Assembly: GCA_944470555.2 (NCBI GenBank)
Contig: OX104134.1
Span: 15,541,248 to 15,605,247 of the forward strand
Reading direction: 5' to 3'
DNA length: 64,000 nucleotides
Origin: Heterobilharzia americana
Taxonomy: Eukaryota > Platyhelminthes > Trematoda > Strigeidida > Schistosomatidae
Shown here: positions 33,195-47,014 of the stretch, piece by piece
Numbering within the stretch: position 1 is the first letter of the stretch
Layout of the letters: each line of letters begins with the position of its first letter
Notes under the pieces: generated by a model
Told to the model about the DNA's origin: nothing
The model's database searches: none
What the model saw: only the letters and a program-made list of their open reading frames with translations
Translations under genes and position numbers: made by a program

Positions 33195-33810
33195 TTCAGC
33201 GGAGGAAGTTTTGTTTTTTCGATGATATCATTTTCTAAAGCTGTACAACCGTATTGATATATATCACAAACATATAACAGTCTATTATAGAACAATAGGG
33301 TATAATTACATCATCAACCTAGTGCTAAAAAGAACCGGAATCAAGAATGTAAAGTAGTTGCGTAATAAACTAGGACAGTAGAAATATCGAGGAAGGCAAG
33401 GAGTTTGACAAGGTGAAAATTGTTGGTAGATAAGAGACGCAAATATTGAGTGTCCATTCGATAGATAGATGTAAAGAAGGTGAAAAATGAGACAAGGGTC
33501 ATGATGAAGGTGATAATAATAAACTAATTAATTATAATGAAATCGAAAAAAATGAAAGTGTTAAGACCATGGTAAGATGAGACATTAGACAGCGGAGGCA
33601 CTAACAATTCATCAATTCAAGCCTGATCTCTGTGCACAGCTGTCGAAGGCGTACTTCTTCTGAACTATTCCATCTGACACGATAAATGACAATGAAGGAG
33701 GATTCTGGTCTAGCTTTATGTTCAGAGTTGACCAAATGTTCAAGAAGTGAACTGTTAATGGATTTACATTCTCCCCTTGACAACCATGCCAACCGACAAT
33801 TTTCACCATA
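33195..33810 (-). pseudogene. Penelope-like element type A: C-terminus of GIY-YIG domain and 3' flank
   Basis: The minus frame at 33601-33792 reads AWLSRGECKSINSSLLEHLV, then ESSFIVIYRVR and EVRLRQLCTEIRLELMNC. I recognise this as the end of the YIGR-type PLE endonuclease, the domain whose start is at 6987-7430. The roughly 400 bp downstream on the minus strand is pyrimidine-rich and would be its 3' UTR. It meets the type-B copy tail to tail near 33.19 kb. Confidence 0.55.
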
Positions 33811-36800
33811 TCATCATCATGAACGAACTTTATGGTTACTGGTTAACTAGTTAACCATGCTAATTGAACTCCATATTAAGTAATTTTATTTAATTTTTTC
33901 AGCCACAGAGGTTAGTTGGCAATGAAATTGACATATACTTATTGAAACTTCCTTCTGTGTAACTCTTATCCTTCCTAAAATTTATTACACATTTTCATCA
34001 CCAGAGAGTTTAGAAAGCATTTTATGTAAGAAGGAAACACTGTGCTTTATTTTATGTGAAAAAAAGGTGAAAATTATAGTCTACTATTTTCATGGAGAAA
34101 AAGTAGTCGATTTTTCTTCAAATCTTCATTAAATTTAACTCATTGTATAAAAAATTTTAATTTTAATGGGCTGATAACCGCTAAGCTATTCATTTGGCGA
34201 CATAGTTCTGCAAACTACTCACAAAATTTCGCCGAGTAGATTTTTGTTTACTTGTAAAATTGATAACAGCAATTCTGCCAGCTTTGTATCTCAAAATCTT
34301 TTAAGCTTGGAAAAATTGAGACAGTCTTTTTGAATACACTTCTTTAGATGTCTTTAATTCTCGAAGCACATCCTGCTTCTGATAGCAAAATTTAAACCAA
34401 ACCGAGTAAACTTTACCAGATGGATACTGCGGTGATAAGAAAAGCATGTATGAATCACTTAGGCGAAGTGAAACACTGAAGGGTAAAGAACAGAACAGGT
34501 GGCTTTTTATTGCCCAACATGGTCTCTGAAGTAAGTGACTAACAGCTTACAATATTAAAGCTAGGATAATCGTATCACTTGGTAGATATTCTTATAAAAG
34601 TATTTTAGGGTATCCTACGAATAACTTTTTGTTATGAAATATATCAACGAAACACTATGTTGAATATATTCAGCAGATCAGAACAGGAACAGGTTCAGAC
34701 AGTTATAGTTGTCAGCTTAGTCATCAATAATGTATAACACACTACTTAAATGTTCCCCTAGATTAAGTCAAAGTGGTCGTTTATATCCTTCAATAAAAAA
34801 ATTATACAATACGATATGAACAGCTATTTTGTGTGACTTAATGATTATCATTATGTCAACTAAGCTTACGTTTTTCACAATGATGTCTCAGTTGGTGAAT
34901 GTGTGTCTTTTGAGAGGATAGAAGCGTTGGTCAATTTTCCTTCATTAACTCATAGATTGAAATTTAGTTAGAGTATTGAACTGCTTCTAGTCATACGTCG
35001 ACCGTTTCACAATCAATTCGGCATAAAAAGATTGCTGCTGGAATTCATAGTAGTCAAATGATAAATTCTAACTTGTATCAAGATTGTAAATCCGTGTTAT
35101 TGTGAAAAAGAACACTCAGTAATATTTGAAGCACACTATATTTTACGATCTGTGTAATTCTTAATATTTTTGAGCTATTTTTAGGTGATGTAATGACTTT
35201 TCAGCCCCAAAAGTTTCCTCTTAGGTTCTTCTAGTCACTGTACGTATTAACTGTTTCTAAGGAGAACAGAAAAATGAATAGAGGCGTAAAACTTGGGTGC
35301 TGTGGGAGATTATAATACCATTTTAGTCTTTCTATTCAATGCCAATCAGTAAAACAATATTATTCACTGGATAGTAGAATAATAGTATTAATAGTAGTAC
35401 TGTTTCATTATGAGACATTTAAAAAAGGATAAAATAACAGAAATGAATTTTGTCGATACGCTTATTAGAAGGAATCAAACTGCATTATCCATCATGGTTT
35501 GTATGCAGTCTGTACTGAACAATAAATAATTTTGTTGTCTTTCAACATTCAATTTAAAAATAACTTAAGTTATTAAAAAAGAGTGTAAAAAAGACACATT
35601 ATCAAAACGATCAACACTACTAGTTAAGATTATCTGATAAAGTTACTTTTAGAATTCGGTGAAAAATCAATCAAAACTTGAACTTTTCTTACTACCGATA
35701 TATGATAGACGACTTAGTTCACGATTGATTATCAAACACCAGTAACGTCTTTGTTGAATTTAAGTTCGATAATAGTTTTGACCTTTTCCTATCCTGACTC
35801 GGCCGGTATTTGAATGATAGATATTCTACAAAGTATACGGATATTCTGAATATCTTCACTTCTTATTTCCTCTTTTACATTTAACTCCATCTCTTTTCCT
35901 TTAACATTATTCATCGTCTTATATTCGTCTATACTATAACCTTAAGAACAGTAGGAGCCTGAAATGGCTCAGTAAAGTGAAAAATTCATGTATTTCTATT
36001 TAAGAGTTAATTTGTATTTTGGGCTTTTGCTTCAACAGATTGGACGGTCAAAGACTATAAATCATCTGATATAATGAAGACAATTTTTTATGTACTTACT
36101 ACTTGAGAAATTCTTCAGTAAATGTTTTATCTTAGAGGTTAAAGTTGTTGAAAACTTTAAAAAAAGTTCACATAATCTGATATCTTGTTATCAGAAAGTT
36201 CTATGTTAAATCTATCATCAGAAAATTGTGATTTTTAGTTTTTACAAGTCATATGAATTCAATTTATCCACCTTTTTCAGTTAGGTGTACATAATTTCTG
36301 CCTATTTTAATTCCGTGTTATTTCACATGAAAATGCCATGTTTTACTTGATGCCCATAATTTTTGTTAGGGTATATGATTGTAAATTGTTCTTAAGACTT
36401 TTGAACTTTACTAGATATAATCACTTTAAATATATGGCGAGTTATTTGCGTACTATTTAAGGTCACTTTTTAATTTCTCTTTTTCTTGAAATGCCAATCT
36501 ACACACTAAATGATAATGAATTGAATTTTCGTAGAATGAGAATGATTCGTAGAGTTTTCAGGTAACAGTTTTGTGCCTATTTTCAGCTTATTTTGCACTT
36601 CACTTCCTCTCATGTTAATATATCTGAGTGAACTGAAATCTGTGTTTACTGGTATTCACTGGTTAAATTTACAAAAAAAACATCTAAACTGCAAAACTTA
36701 ATTCTACCGGTTAATGCCGATTTACTTTTTACTGAAGTCTTCATTAGTGAGAAAGTTTTGCATGTTCATTACCTCCAGATAAGAATTCTCATATAGAATG

Positions 36801-37340
36801 ACATCTATTCAGTCCACCTTACAATACAGACATCGTTCGAAACTGTAGTACACAACGAAGGAAAGAACGATAGATCATCAGCATCTTTGTTGAAACCCTA
36901 AAGTGACAATTTTCATTATCAGATTTACGTAGTTCTACAAAGTTTCTACTGAATAATCACGCATCACATCAAATCTTTTGACTAAGTGCATTCCCTAACT
37001 CATTTTAAATTTAGCAGCAAAGAAGGGATATATAACTGCAAATGCTTAAATAATCATTTCATATTGTATATTATACAGTGGGAAAGTTCGAAACTGCACA
37101 ATTATTCGGTAACTGGATGCAACGTTTCCTAACATAAGGAAAGTATGAGCCTATTGATGCGAATTCTCTAATCAGTTTAATCCAAAATGGCTTGCTTGAG
37201 ACAGACCTAGCTTCGACTTATTAATAAACAATAATGACCATCTCTTTCACATTGCATTTTTCTTGTCTGGTGTAGAATTTTTATATTTTTGGGGAGAATA
37301 TTTGTTCCACACACATTGGTTTGGCGATAAATGAAGTTAT
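33811..37340. other. AT-rich DNA with one faint PLE-end remnant
   Basis: Nothing coding was recognised. 35.28-35.40 kb resembles the PLE terminal segment at 22.38 kb and is entered separately. Confidence 0.4.
35278..35400 (-). mobile_element. old Penelope-like terminal segment
   Basis: GCGTAAAACTTGGGTGCTGTGG resembles GTGTAAAACTTGGGGAGTGTGG at 22.38 kb, and the following AT-rich stretch (TATTATTCACTGGAT) has the same layout as the left PLE arm. It is much decayed, and orientation is inferred from the 22.4 kb left arm. Confidence 0.4.
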
Positions 37341-38298
37341 TAATTGTAGTGATATTCCTGATTGTGGTGGACTGGATCATGCAGCAAACAGTGGGGAGCG
37401 AAAAGAGGGGATACGCTGGATGGACTGAGGAAAAGAACCTAGAAGACTTGGATTTCGCCGATGACTTATGCCTGATGTAACACAAACTTGAAGATCTACA
37501 GTCAAAAACTAACAAGTTGATAGAAGAGGCAGCGAAGACGGGACTTCAAGTGAATGTGGAGAAGACAGAGGTGATGAAGATACCACACCAACAACTCCAA
37601 CAACAACAATAACAACAAATTCCAATCACCATCAACGGGAGAAACTTGAAGGAAGTAGCCTCCTTCACCTATCTAGGAAGCACTGTTTCAACTACAAGTG
37701 GCGACACAGACGAGGATGTCAAAGTCAGAATCGGAAAAGCAAGACAGGCGTTCATTGACCTGAAACCAGTGTGGAGATCTTCTGCACTCCACTCAGCATG
37801 TGGAACAAGATCCGGATTTTCAACACCAACACCAACGTGAAGTCAGTGCTTCTGTATGACGGTTGAGAGACTTGGCGTGTTACGAAAGGGATTTCCAATA
37901 AACTACAGACATTCATCAACAACTGCCTACACTGGCTCGATACTGAAGATCAGATGGCCAGAATAATCAGAATAAGCAACAAGGAACTCTCGCTGGGCAA
38001 CGAACCAACCAAGAACCTATCACGCAACAAATATGCGGTGGAAGGAAGTAGAGATGGATTGGGCATACACTGAGAAGGCCGGCTGGGGACATCACTCGCC
38101 AGGCCAGTCGCTCGAGTGGAATCCCCATGGGAAGCGACGAGTTGGGAGTCCCAGCTGAGGGTGACATGAAGGAGATCGTGTGAGGAGGAAATGAGAGGTT
38201 GTGGGCTGTCGTGGAACCAGGTTCAAAAGATCTCAGAGAACAGAGGTTACTGGAGACGTGCTACTGAAGCCTTATGTTGCATTAGGAACCCAAGGGAC

Positions 38299-38362
<64 letters not shown>

Positions 38363-38369
38363 TGTAGTG
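37341..38369 (+). mobile_element. RTE copy, 5'-truncated, with target-site duplication
   Basis: TAATTGTAGTG at 37341-37351 and 38359-38369 flanks the insertion. The body begins in the RT domain at IFLIVVDWIMQQTVG and keeps LEDLDFADD. A TAA follows DLCLM where the intact copy has serine. The frame is then broken near 37.8-38.0 kb. The C-terminal end GTRNPRD plus stop can be recognised, followed by a long TAA tail. The frame at 37646-37840 (EVASFTYLGSTVSTTSG) is part of this copy. It is inactive. Confidence 0.88.
38299..38361 (+). repeat. (TAA)n tail of RTE copy
   Basis: About 21 TAA units follow GGGAC, against eight in the copy at 2.4 kb. In RTE elements the tail also supplies the stop codon. 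Confidence 0.95.
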
Positions 38370-40560
38370 TGTTCCCCTTTTGCAGAGGCTATGGGAATGT
38401 TTGTTCTCTGGGAGCTATCACATACCTACTTCTTATCAACCTACGTGCTGAGTATCGCTACATATCTGCGTATTGATTCAAAGCATAAAAAGTGTTTGGC
38501 TTTCTACTACTCACACACCTACAAGAAGTTTTACATTTTTAGGTTCTAACGGTGGAAGAAAATAAAAAGTTGTGAAGTTAAGCTGCGATTCCATTTAAAT
38601 AGATTATGTTACTGTGCTCTTTCTCTAAGTGGTAATCAAACTCATCAGTGTACTTGTTGAACAACAGGTATTATTGGAATTGTACTTGCTTTTCTAATTT
38701 AATGGTTTATCTAAAAGTGCTATAAATGTGTGAGAAAAATTCTAACCAACTGTATCTTACAACAGCTGGATGCATTTATGCATAGAAAAGGATAAAATTG
38801 CTTCATTCTGTCACAATCTTATTTCAATTATTTACCAATTTCAATTTCTAGGTCACATGTAATCATCTGGTGGTTTTTAAAATTGCTTATCGTCATGCAT
38901 TTCCACAGTTATCATTTAACTTCAGCTTTTGGAAATGACTGGGAGTTTGAATTCTTGGTGACTGAAGACCTGGCCATTGGCGGGGTATCTTGAGTCGGTT
39001 GGCAGAACAAGAGGGTTGGTAACCCCTGGTTTGAATCGTGCCGTCTATCAGGCTTTCGCTTTACCAGAATTCACCGCCCACTATCAGTAACTGTTGCACT
39101 ATGACTGTCTCAGCTGGTTTCACCTAAATTCTGAAATCTCATGACAAGCATACATGAATATTTTCGTAAATTAAGGAACACTACACCGGAACGACAACCG
39201 CAACAACGTCAGTAAAGATAACAAATTTTAATAGTATTAAATACCTCTTTTATCAAGTCTACTGTGAGCATTCGAGATGGTAAACAGTCTGTTGGAAAAA
39301 AGACGAAGTAAATTTTACCATTTGGAGTGACCTTCGTATTTTATTCCATTGTGTATCATATTTTCCACCTACACGACTTCGTTGACTAGACACATTGATA
39401 TACCTTTTTATGCTGACTGATAAATGCATTTTCATCAAGCGATATAAACAGGCGAAATAACATTTTGGATAATTTATTTGTACAAGGGTTCCTCACTTAG
39501 TAATATATTGGTGAATTCAAAACTAAGGTAAGCCTGTAGTCTTCGAATTCTCCCAATTTTTAGTAGTATATATTTTTAATTCATGTGTGCTTACCTTTGA
39601 AGTAAATAAACCTGACCATTATACATAAATATGAGTAATAGTTCAATATGTTACACAATGTTTTTTATGATAACTAGTCCAGTCATGATTATGAAACAAA
39701 GCACTTACCATAAGTTTTACTGTACACTTGTCATCAATCTTGTTGATGATATATCGATTCTTGTAGTGAAAAACCAAAAACTGGATGTAGAATTTGGCAT
39801 TCTTTACTTGTGATACTTACAGGCAAACAGAAGGAGTAACTAAATGTCAGTAAAGTTGGTGAAATGGTTTTCATCATAACTACTGATATGCAGTGGAAAG
39901 AGTTTTTACTTTTGTAGTGTTGTTGTTTGATAAAGAGTAGCAAATTTTCATGCATATATTCGCTAAATAGATCAGGTGCTTATTCAGGCATTACCCTCTG
40001 TTCATGTATTATACCATATGTAAGGGTGGTAAAGTCTTAGAACACCATTCATGCGACTGCGAATGCAAAACAATTTGACTAATCTAACTGAATGTTGGAG
40101 GATGACTAGTGAAGTCAGCAAAATATAAAGATTGATTCACTCCATTGAAATAACCATCACTGAATTATCAATTTTTCGCTGAAATAGCTAGGCACCAAAC
40201 CATTTAATTGAAAGTGAAAATACTTTAAAATGTAATTGTCATCTATTCGGTGATTTGATTCTGATCGAACTAAGAGTGCAGGAGGTATATGACGTTCATG
40301 CTACAAAGCTATGTTAAACTGCATCTATTTAATTTTACAGGAGTGGCTTAAAACCCCCTACATAAGTATCGTTAACGATAAAAGTAAAAGGATATCAAAG
40401 TCTTCTAAATGTTTCTGATGCAATTCAAAAATTCCTAGTTCTTTTTAAATATTAGAAAAAGAGCATATACATTCTCACCCTCAAAACGTTAAATTCTTAA
40501 TTGCGAGGTGAAAAAACGAGGAAACATGATAGCATGCACATACTTAACAAATATTACCTT
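38370..40560. other. AT-rich DNA with one tRNA-like stretch
   Basis: Near 38.98-39.06 kb a GGTTTGAATC B-box-like word follows GGTATCTTGAGTCGGTTGGC, possibly an old SINE head. The rest shows nothing recognisable. Confidence 0.4.
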
Positions 40561-40564
40561 TGTA

Positions 40565-40640
40565 ATAATGGTAGATAGTGGCTAGCACTGGAATCCAAGA
40601 TGCGAATTTCGTCTTCCTTGAGACTCGTCAGCCAGAATAA
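40565..40640 (-). ncRNA. hammerhead ribozyme from a truncated SINE, core intact
   Basis: On the minus strand: CTGACGA (starting at 40631), stem II GTCT-AGAC with four perfect pairs, GAAA (40610-40607), stem III of two A-U pairs around TCGC, and predicted cleavage after position 40599. The 3' family motif GTGCTAGCCAC follows. Stem I is poor (mostly G.U pairs), because the SINE is truncated right upstream and the usual ACATCCAG strand is partly replaced (ATTCTGG). Core consensus is complete; activity is uncertain because of stem I. Confidence 0.75.
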
Positions 40641-43600
40641 CAAATTAACTGTGTCACACATTCTGTGACTTAAAAAACTGGGTTTTATGATTCATTAGCC
40701 TGATGTCGCATAAACTGATTATTAAAAGATATAACACATACCTGTTTGAGGTTCACTTATCAAACAGTGCAATGTAGGCAATATAACATACAAATGAGTA
40801 TCATGGCTCACTTTGAACAATATTAACTACTTTTAGATAAAAACCACTTTAATCATGTTGATAATTTCTAAGTAGTTCAACGAAAAGAAACCTCAAATTA
40901 GGCATAGTTAAATTTTCATGACGTTGTCACCTACTTACCAGTGTGTGCATTTAGTACTTAAAATATTTTTGTTGTCATTTCATTAATCTTTATAGGATCC
41001 ATTATCAGCTTATCTGATGCATCTTAAAAAAAGAACAATTTGGCATTAAAAATTTAATGTTTACAATGATTTATTGTTTATGATTCAGTCGAATGTAGAC
41101 AATGGCCAAAACTTAAATATTTTCCGCCAACTTTATGCGCATAAATTTAATGTGAAATCAATGAGAGCAAAATGTCTAAAGTGTTTTTTTAAAAGTCTTA
41201 CTTATATGCTTCTGTTTGCCATCCAAAAATTGTTATTTTTGTTGCATAAATGTATTCAAGTCAGAAAGGTTTTTATTTTTATTTGAAAGTGTTGTTTGGA
41301 ATATACTGCTTCAAACAGATAGGGGGAAAGCTTTCTCAAGCATTTCCAAAGTCCTCGTTAAGATTCTAAACTGACCGCACGCAGACCACACCTAATAAGA
41401 AAAACTTCGAATTTGTTCAGTTGAATCTTTATATTAAAAGTTTTTCAACCATTTGAATGTAGTAACTACAGTTCTCCTTAAGATGAATTGTTAGTTTTGT
41501 TTATGAATAAAGTGAAACTTTAATTCTTTATTGAATGGAGATTTTTAATAGGAAAAGTACACTGAGTAGTTGATGAAATTCAAGGTGGTACTCTTGAGCC
41601 ATTTATGCTACAATTACATCCGTGAATTACAATTTAAAAAACAGCGGTTCTAGTAAAAACACTTTAGGGACATTTTATATTTGTAGACGCTGTTCGGTCA
41701 CCGGTCTCAACTAAGTTTAGAAATCTCATACAACACCTTCCAGCCACTGAATATAATTCAGTAGTATTAAGTCATTTAATCTTCTGTAACGTTGTTACAC
41801 ACATCCAGACTGTGATGTGACTGTTGACTGTTACACAAAAGTACTCATTTCTATGACCATATATATTTTTATTTCAAGAAACTCTCCTTTCACTAGCTGT
41901 TCGGTCAATTTAAGTTAACCCATTTCTAAAAATAATTAGTTTATCATTTCAGAACCTGTTAACTTCTAGCATTTAAAGTCAAAAATAGACTACGCTCAAT
42001 ACTTTTAAATTCATAATTTGCTGTAGGTTTCATTTTATCTATTGGCTTGTTTTTGTATACTAGACAGATAAACAGACAAACTTAAAAAGTTGCTTTTATT
42101 TACAACAGTTAATTGTTTGTAGTCACCTTGTTTGTCATCTGTAAACAAACTCCTAAAGAGATTTGACTGTACAATATACTTGTTTGTTGATCATTAGATA
42201 CTTCATTTAGTTTCATCAGTTTATCAAAAATATCGTCAATCCTTAATATATAGAGCACAAATTTTTCTCAGTTCAAGGCATGTTTTTCTGCTTTTTGCTA
42301 CCGCTCCCTGTTAAATGAAAAAAGATGTTCGAACGGATTAAATTTCTTTGAAGACTAATGATTTTTGTATAGAGTTTTCAGAAGCATGCGTAAACTCCTC
42401 ATCAAATCATTTCTAATGTCCTTTGAACATCATTACCACGTTATCGTGCATGAACTGAATGCAATAAACTGGATGCTTTTCCTTTGGTTCATACTGTTTA
42501 CGTATACTGACTTCTTGAATCTCATTGCTTACATCTGATGTCTTTTGTTACTTTCACAAGAAACACTTTGAACTAATGCTGAACTTGGTTTAAGTGGGCT
42601 ATGTTTATTAACAAAAATACAGAATACGAAATCGAGAGAAAGCTCTCGAAATCTTCCTTAGTGGGAAGACAATAGTATTGTATGCATGAAATCTGGGCAA
42701 AAAACTGACACATGATGATGTAGTCAACATTTTTTTTAAATTGTTCATACCTATGAGATTCACAATTTGGCGTTGTATCTTGTTAGAAAGCATGATTTCA
42801 GTTGTTTAAAAAATTTGAAATGTATATTGTTTTAAAAAAAGGTTGATAATATCATTGAATTAGGGATTTCTTCATAATATTGTATCCAGTCAATAGATGA
42901 TGACCTTGAGTTGAAACAGAAGGTTTTAGCTGAAGGAACTGAGATGACTAGAAACTTACCAATAGGACCAGAAGACCTTTTTTCACTAACTAATTCAAAG
43001 AGAGATTTCACCAAGCTTCAAGACAGTATTCTGATTCCTTAAATAAATATTTCATGATAACGTTTGTTCGGTATGCATATTTTTACAGTATTTGAAAATA
43101 ATTACGATTGATAGGTATTCGATGAACACAGGCAAATGCATGAAATCCATTAATATGAACAGGAAACTCAACTTTTAACTTAATTCCTACGGAATACTTC
43201 GCTTTAAATACATAGAAATTTCCGAGTAAGGTCTCCTATCAAAACAATGATATATTTAGCATAAAAATATCATTTTAAAAAAGTTAAACAATGTCTTCGT
43301 TTACACAGACATCACCACAGACTATATAATGTATGCATTTTTCTTTCACGTCCCTTTTATACCCATTTTGACGATTTCTTAGATCCGACTAGTAGTGAGA
43401 AACTTTCGTCATTACCGTGAAAATGTGAAAAATGAAAAGAACTTTAATCCTGACTAGTAAAAAGTGGTAGAAATACTATTCCTCTTAAATATGCAGTCTT
43501 ACTTAGTTGACAGATAGACAAAATATGACTAGAAGTATTTTGTAAGACACACTCATTTATAACAGTAGGTTTAACTGTGATAACAGAAATATAAAAAAAA

Positions 43601-44930
43601 AAGGAAATGAAAAAAATTATAATGAGCTTCACAACCAATTGCATTATTGTGAACCACGTAATAATCGTCACGCTGACAAGGACGGATGGCCATACTCGGA
43701 ACTTGTTGACACTAAAATAACAAGGATAAGTTTCAAGTAAGCCACTAAACCATAACTATATTAACTAAAAGATCACCCTAATCCATATCAAATTGTTTGC
43801 GTAGTAGATACTTTGTTTGTTACGACTTTACGATAAGCAGACCTACTAATTTGTCTATTTCATAATGAAGAGTAACTCATTCCCTAACACAGTGGTTGTC
43901 TCTTCTCAGTCATTGATGTTCATGTATATGTTTACACAATTCTTTTAATCCCTTGTAGCATCCCCCTTGTGTCAAGATAGTGAGTTTAAAGAGTCATTCA
44001 GGAAGTGTGAATAAATATGGCTTTTAAAAACAGTTACTCGTGGAATGCTAAACTCCCTGATTGGCAGGTATTCTACCTATCAGATTTATGCTTTCTGACT
44101 GAGAACAATTTCACCGTCTACATAACCAGTTCCCCTTTGTATTTATGCGGCTAATACATTGCAATCTGAACTGCATCATAAAGTTGATACGTACTTGAAT
44201 CATTAACATAGTAGATAGTCATGTGTGAAAATTACTATGATTAACAATACAGGCCTGCATCCAGAAGCATAGGTGTAACTGTTCATTCGATAGTTATATC
44301 CATAAGGTCATTTGCTAATGACTGAACTTGTGATTCTAGAATTCTAAACGCCTATGGTTTCAGTTCAACTTGACCGAATGTAGGCAATCATAAATAACAA
44401 GAAAATTTCTCTTACTGAAGAAATGCTGTTGACAACGACATAATTATCCAGTTTTACTACTGTTCATATTATTTTAGTTGGCTTCGCTCAAAATATTCCC
44501 AACCAATTTCAACTACACTGTACTGAAAAACATTAACTTCTGAAAAACTATTTAAAGTAGTATTCAGATGATGAAGTACCAAGATAATTCAATATCTGTC
44601 ACCCAACTACAAAATCTACTGTTGCTCAACACATTCCATATGTCAACTTATAGATTTGATGACAAAGAGAAGGAAGGATTTATAGTTCACTGAGGAGTTT
44701 GCTATATTTAAAAGTAACCGGAACAGAGAAGTCCATTGACTCTGAAAGTAGACAACAGAACGTCACTCATTTTCAGAACTCCGGAAATTCGCTCCAGTGA
44801 TACATTCGAAGATAAAGTCAGACTTCTAGAACAAAGATGTCATATCAAAGATATTTACAGACAGAAAGTCTAAGAAGCAAATTAACACCGACCGAATAAG
44901 AGTTCCAAAATAAATCTTAGTATGAATTTG
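40641..44930. other. AT-rich DNA, nothing recognised
   Basis: This long span contains no repeat copy, tRNA-like boxes or convincing frames. Confidence 0.45.
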
Positions 44931-45211
44931 GATGATCTTCCTGATTGTGGTCGACTGGATCATACAGCATACAACTGTGAGGAGCGAGAAGATGGGCATA
45001 GTCTGGCTGGACCAATGTAAAGATCTCAGAAGAAGATTTGGATTTCGCCACCGATGATGATTTATGTCTAATGTCGTGTGGCACAAACTCGAAGATCTGC
45101 AGGTGAAAACTCACAAGTTGACAAAAGAGGCAGCGAAGACGGGACTTCAAGGGAATGGAGAGAATACCGAGGTGATGAAGATACCCAAACAAGAAGAAGA
45201 AGAAGAAGAAG

Positions 45212-45242
<31 letters not shown>

Positions 45243-45940
45243 GGCAATCACCATCAACAGGAGAAACCTAATGGAAGTAGTCTCTTCCACCTACCTTCCC
45301 AGGCAGCATCGTTTCAACTACAGGTGGCACAGGCACAGATGAGGATGTCAAGTCTGGATCGGAATAGCAAGCAAGACAAACCTTCATTACTTTGGAATCA
45401 GTGTGTAGATCTACTGCACTGCACTGCACTCAGCTTAAAGCGTGAATGAGAATTGGATTTTCTGTATGATGGTTGACAGACTTGGTGCGTTACGAAAAGC
45501 ATTTCTAACAAACTACAGACCGACATGAACGAACAGCTGCCTCCTACGCTCACTCGATATTGGCACTGAAGATCACATGGTCAGAATAATAAGAATAAGC
45601 AACAATGAACTGTGACTGGTAACGAACCAACCAACAACCCATCCATCAGCCAACAAATGTGGAGAAGAGAGTGGAGATGGATTGGATTGAGCATACACTG
45701 AGAAGACGATTTAGCCACATCACGCGTCATGCCAGGCCTTCGAGTGGAATCCAAAGGGAAACGACGAGTTGGGTGTCGGAGGTGAGGGTGACATTGAGGA
45801 GATAGTGTGAGGAAGAAATGAAAGCTAGTGGGCGTGAGGTTGAGGAGACTGCAGAGAATAGAGTGCAATGGTGACGTGCTACTGAAGCACTTTGTTCCAC
45901 TAGGAACCCAAGAGAAAAATAATTATTATTATTATTACTG
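44931..45940 (+). mobile_element. RTE copy (microduplicated lineage), 5'-truncated; arm 1 of inverted repeat
   Basis: The copy begins in the RT domain (FLIVVDWI-like, 44.94 kb) and runs to AGGAACCCAAGAG and an AATAATTATTATT tail. FADD is disrupted: the sequence reads TTCGCCACCGATGATGATTTA, an inserted repeat of the Asp codon region. A (GAA)n run sits at 45191-45241. The 3' kilobase is nearly identical, in reverse orientation, to 49.16-50.17 kb. A 95-codon minus-strand frame here has an identical translation to the plus-strand frame at 49223-49510, a result of DNA identity rather than coding. Confidence 0.85.
45191..45241 (+). repeat. (AAG)n repeat inside RTE RT C-terminal region
   Basis: About 17 units encode a Glu run in one frame, at the position where the intact copy has the His/Gln run and copy 37.6 kb has a Gln run. 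Confidence 0.95.
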
Positions 45941-46344
45941 ATTGAAGTGCATCAAAAATACTTTCTATTCCACTTAGCCTCACGGTTTTGGTTTGATTCA
46001 ACAATTTATGAAAGATAGAGTCCCACCTATATCCACATTTACATGTATCTATAAATGTTCATCGAATATTGTAAGCAAGTGTTCCAGAAACGCGTTTCCA
46101 AAAACTTTTTGGTTTGGTTAACTAAGCGTACTAAAAGCACCAAGACATCCATTTATCAACACTTAATGAAGTCACTTTGTTTAGCTCCTGGTGCATCATC
46201 TTTTAAGATAGTTTAGAAAGCCACACTGAACTACTTCAATCACTTATGTTCTTGTCTTCCAAGCATAGCTGAAGCATTGGCTATATGTGTTAAAATCTTA
46301 GTTTGTTACTCAACAGAGTTTTGAAAGTTTTATATTAATGACGG

Positions 46345-46610
46345 ATAGTGGTTATCACTGGAATCCCAAACGCGCGTTTAAAGCTACTAGTGCCGGGTTC
46401 GAGTCCCATTTGGAATAACATCACTAACTGGGTGGCAGGAGATCCAGTTGACTAGTCCCAAATGGGACAAAACGCGCCTCCTGGATTCCACTGCTAACCA
46501 CTATTTTTTATTAATATATAGCTGAAAGACAGCTAATATCCAGATATCCTCTCAGGAGCCCGCATACAAATAGAGACCAATCAATTCGGTCCAGTCAACG
46601 ACGGGATAGT
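46345..46610 (+). mobile_element. hammerhead SINE copy e with inverted end
   Basis: A tRNA-like B box (GGGTTCGAGTCCC, about 46395) is followed by a decayed hammerhead near 46442-46490: TTGACTAG instead of CTGACGAG, and AAAA instead of GAAA. A short inverted copy of the SINE 3' end lies upstream (46345-46366, ATAGTGGTTATCACTGGAAT) against the true 3' end at 46483-46504. Downstream the leader (GGAGCCCGCATACAAATAG) appears in reverse orientation. Confidence 0.75.
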
Positions 46611-47014
46611 ACAAGTAACAACACAGGGTTTTTTGAGACCTATTTCTTTTTTCTGGTTGCAACAATACGTTTTACTGTTCAGTTGTGTACACAACTTTAA
46701 CTTTTTCCCTTTCTTTACGGGTCTTTTTGTCTATGACACTAAATTTCAAAACTGGTTAATTCTCCTTTTCTGTTGTTGCGATGAATCGCAAGTGACGCAT
46801 ACATGAAGTCATATATACTGACGTGTGTGTGAAAGCTTTTCATCTTTTATCATCTATTTATATGGAAATCGTCATTAAAAATTGAACTGTTTCTGAGAAG
46901 AAATTCTAAAGGCAGTAAAAGTTACAGATGATGATCAGCTACTTGGCGGTAAGGACTTTCTGATCTGAGCATTAATTTTCGTTGATGAGGTTGCAACTAA
47001 CAAGTCCGTCCTAT

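Noticed and set aside
45064..45449. Poly-Glu and poly-Arg proteins at 45.06-45.45 kb and 49.72-50.03 kb
   Set aside because: These are different frames through the (GAA)n array of RTE copies.
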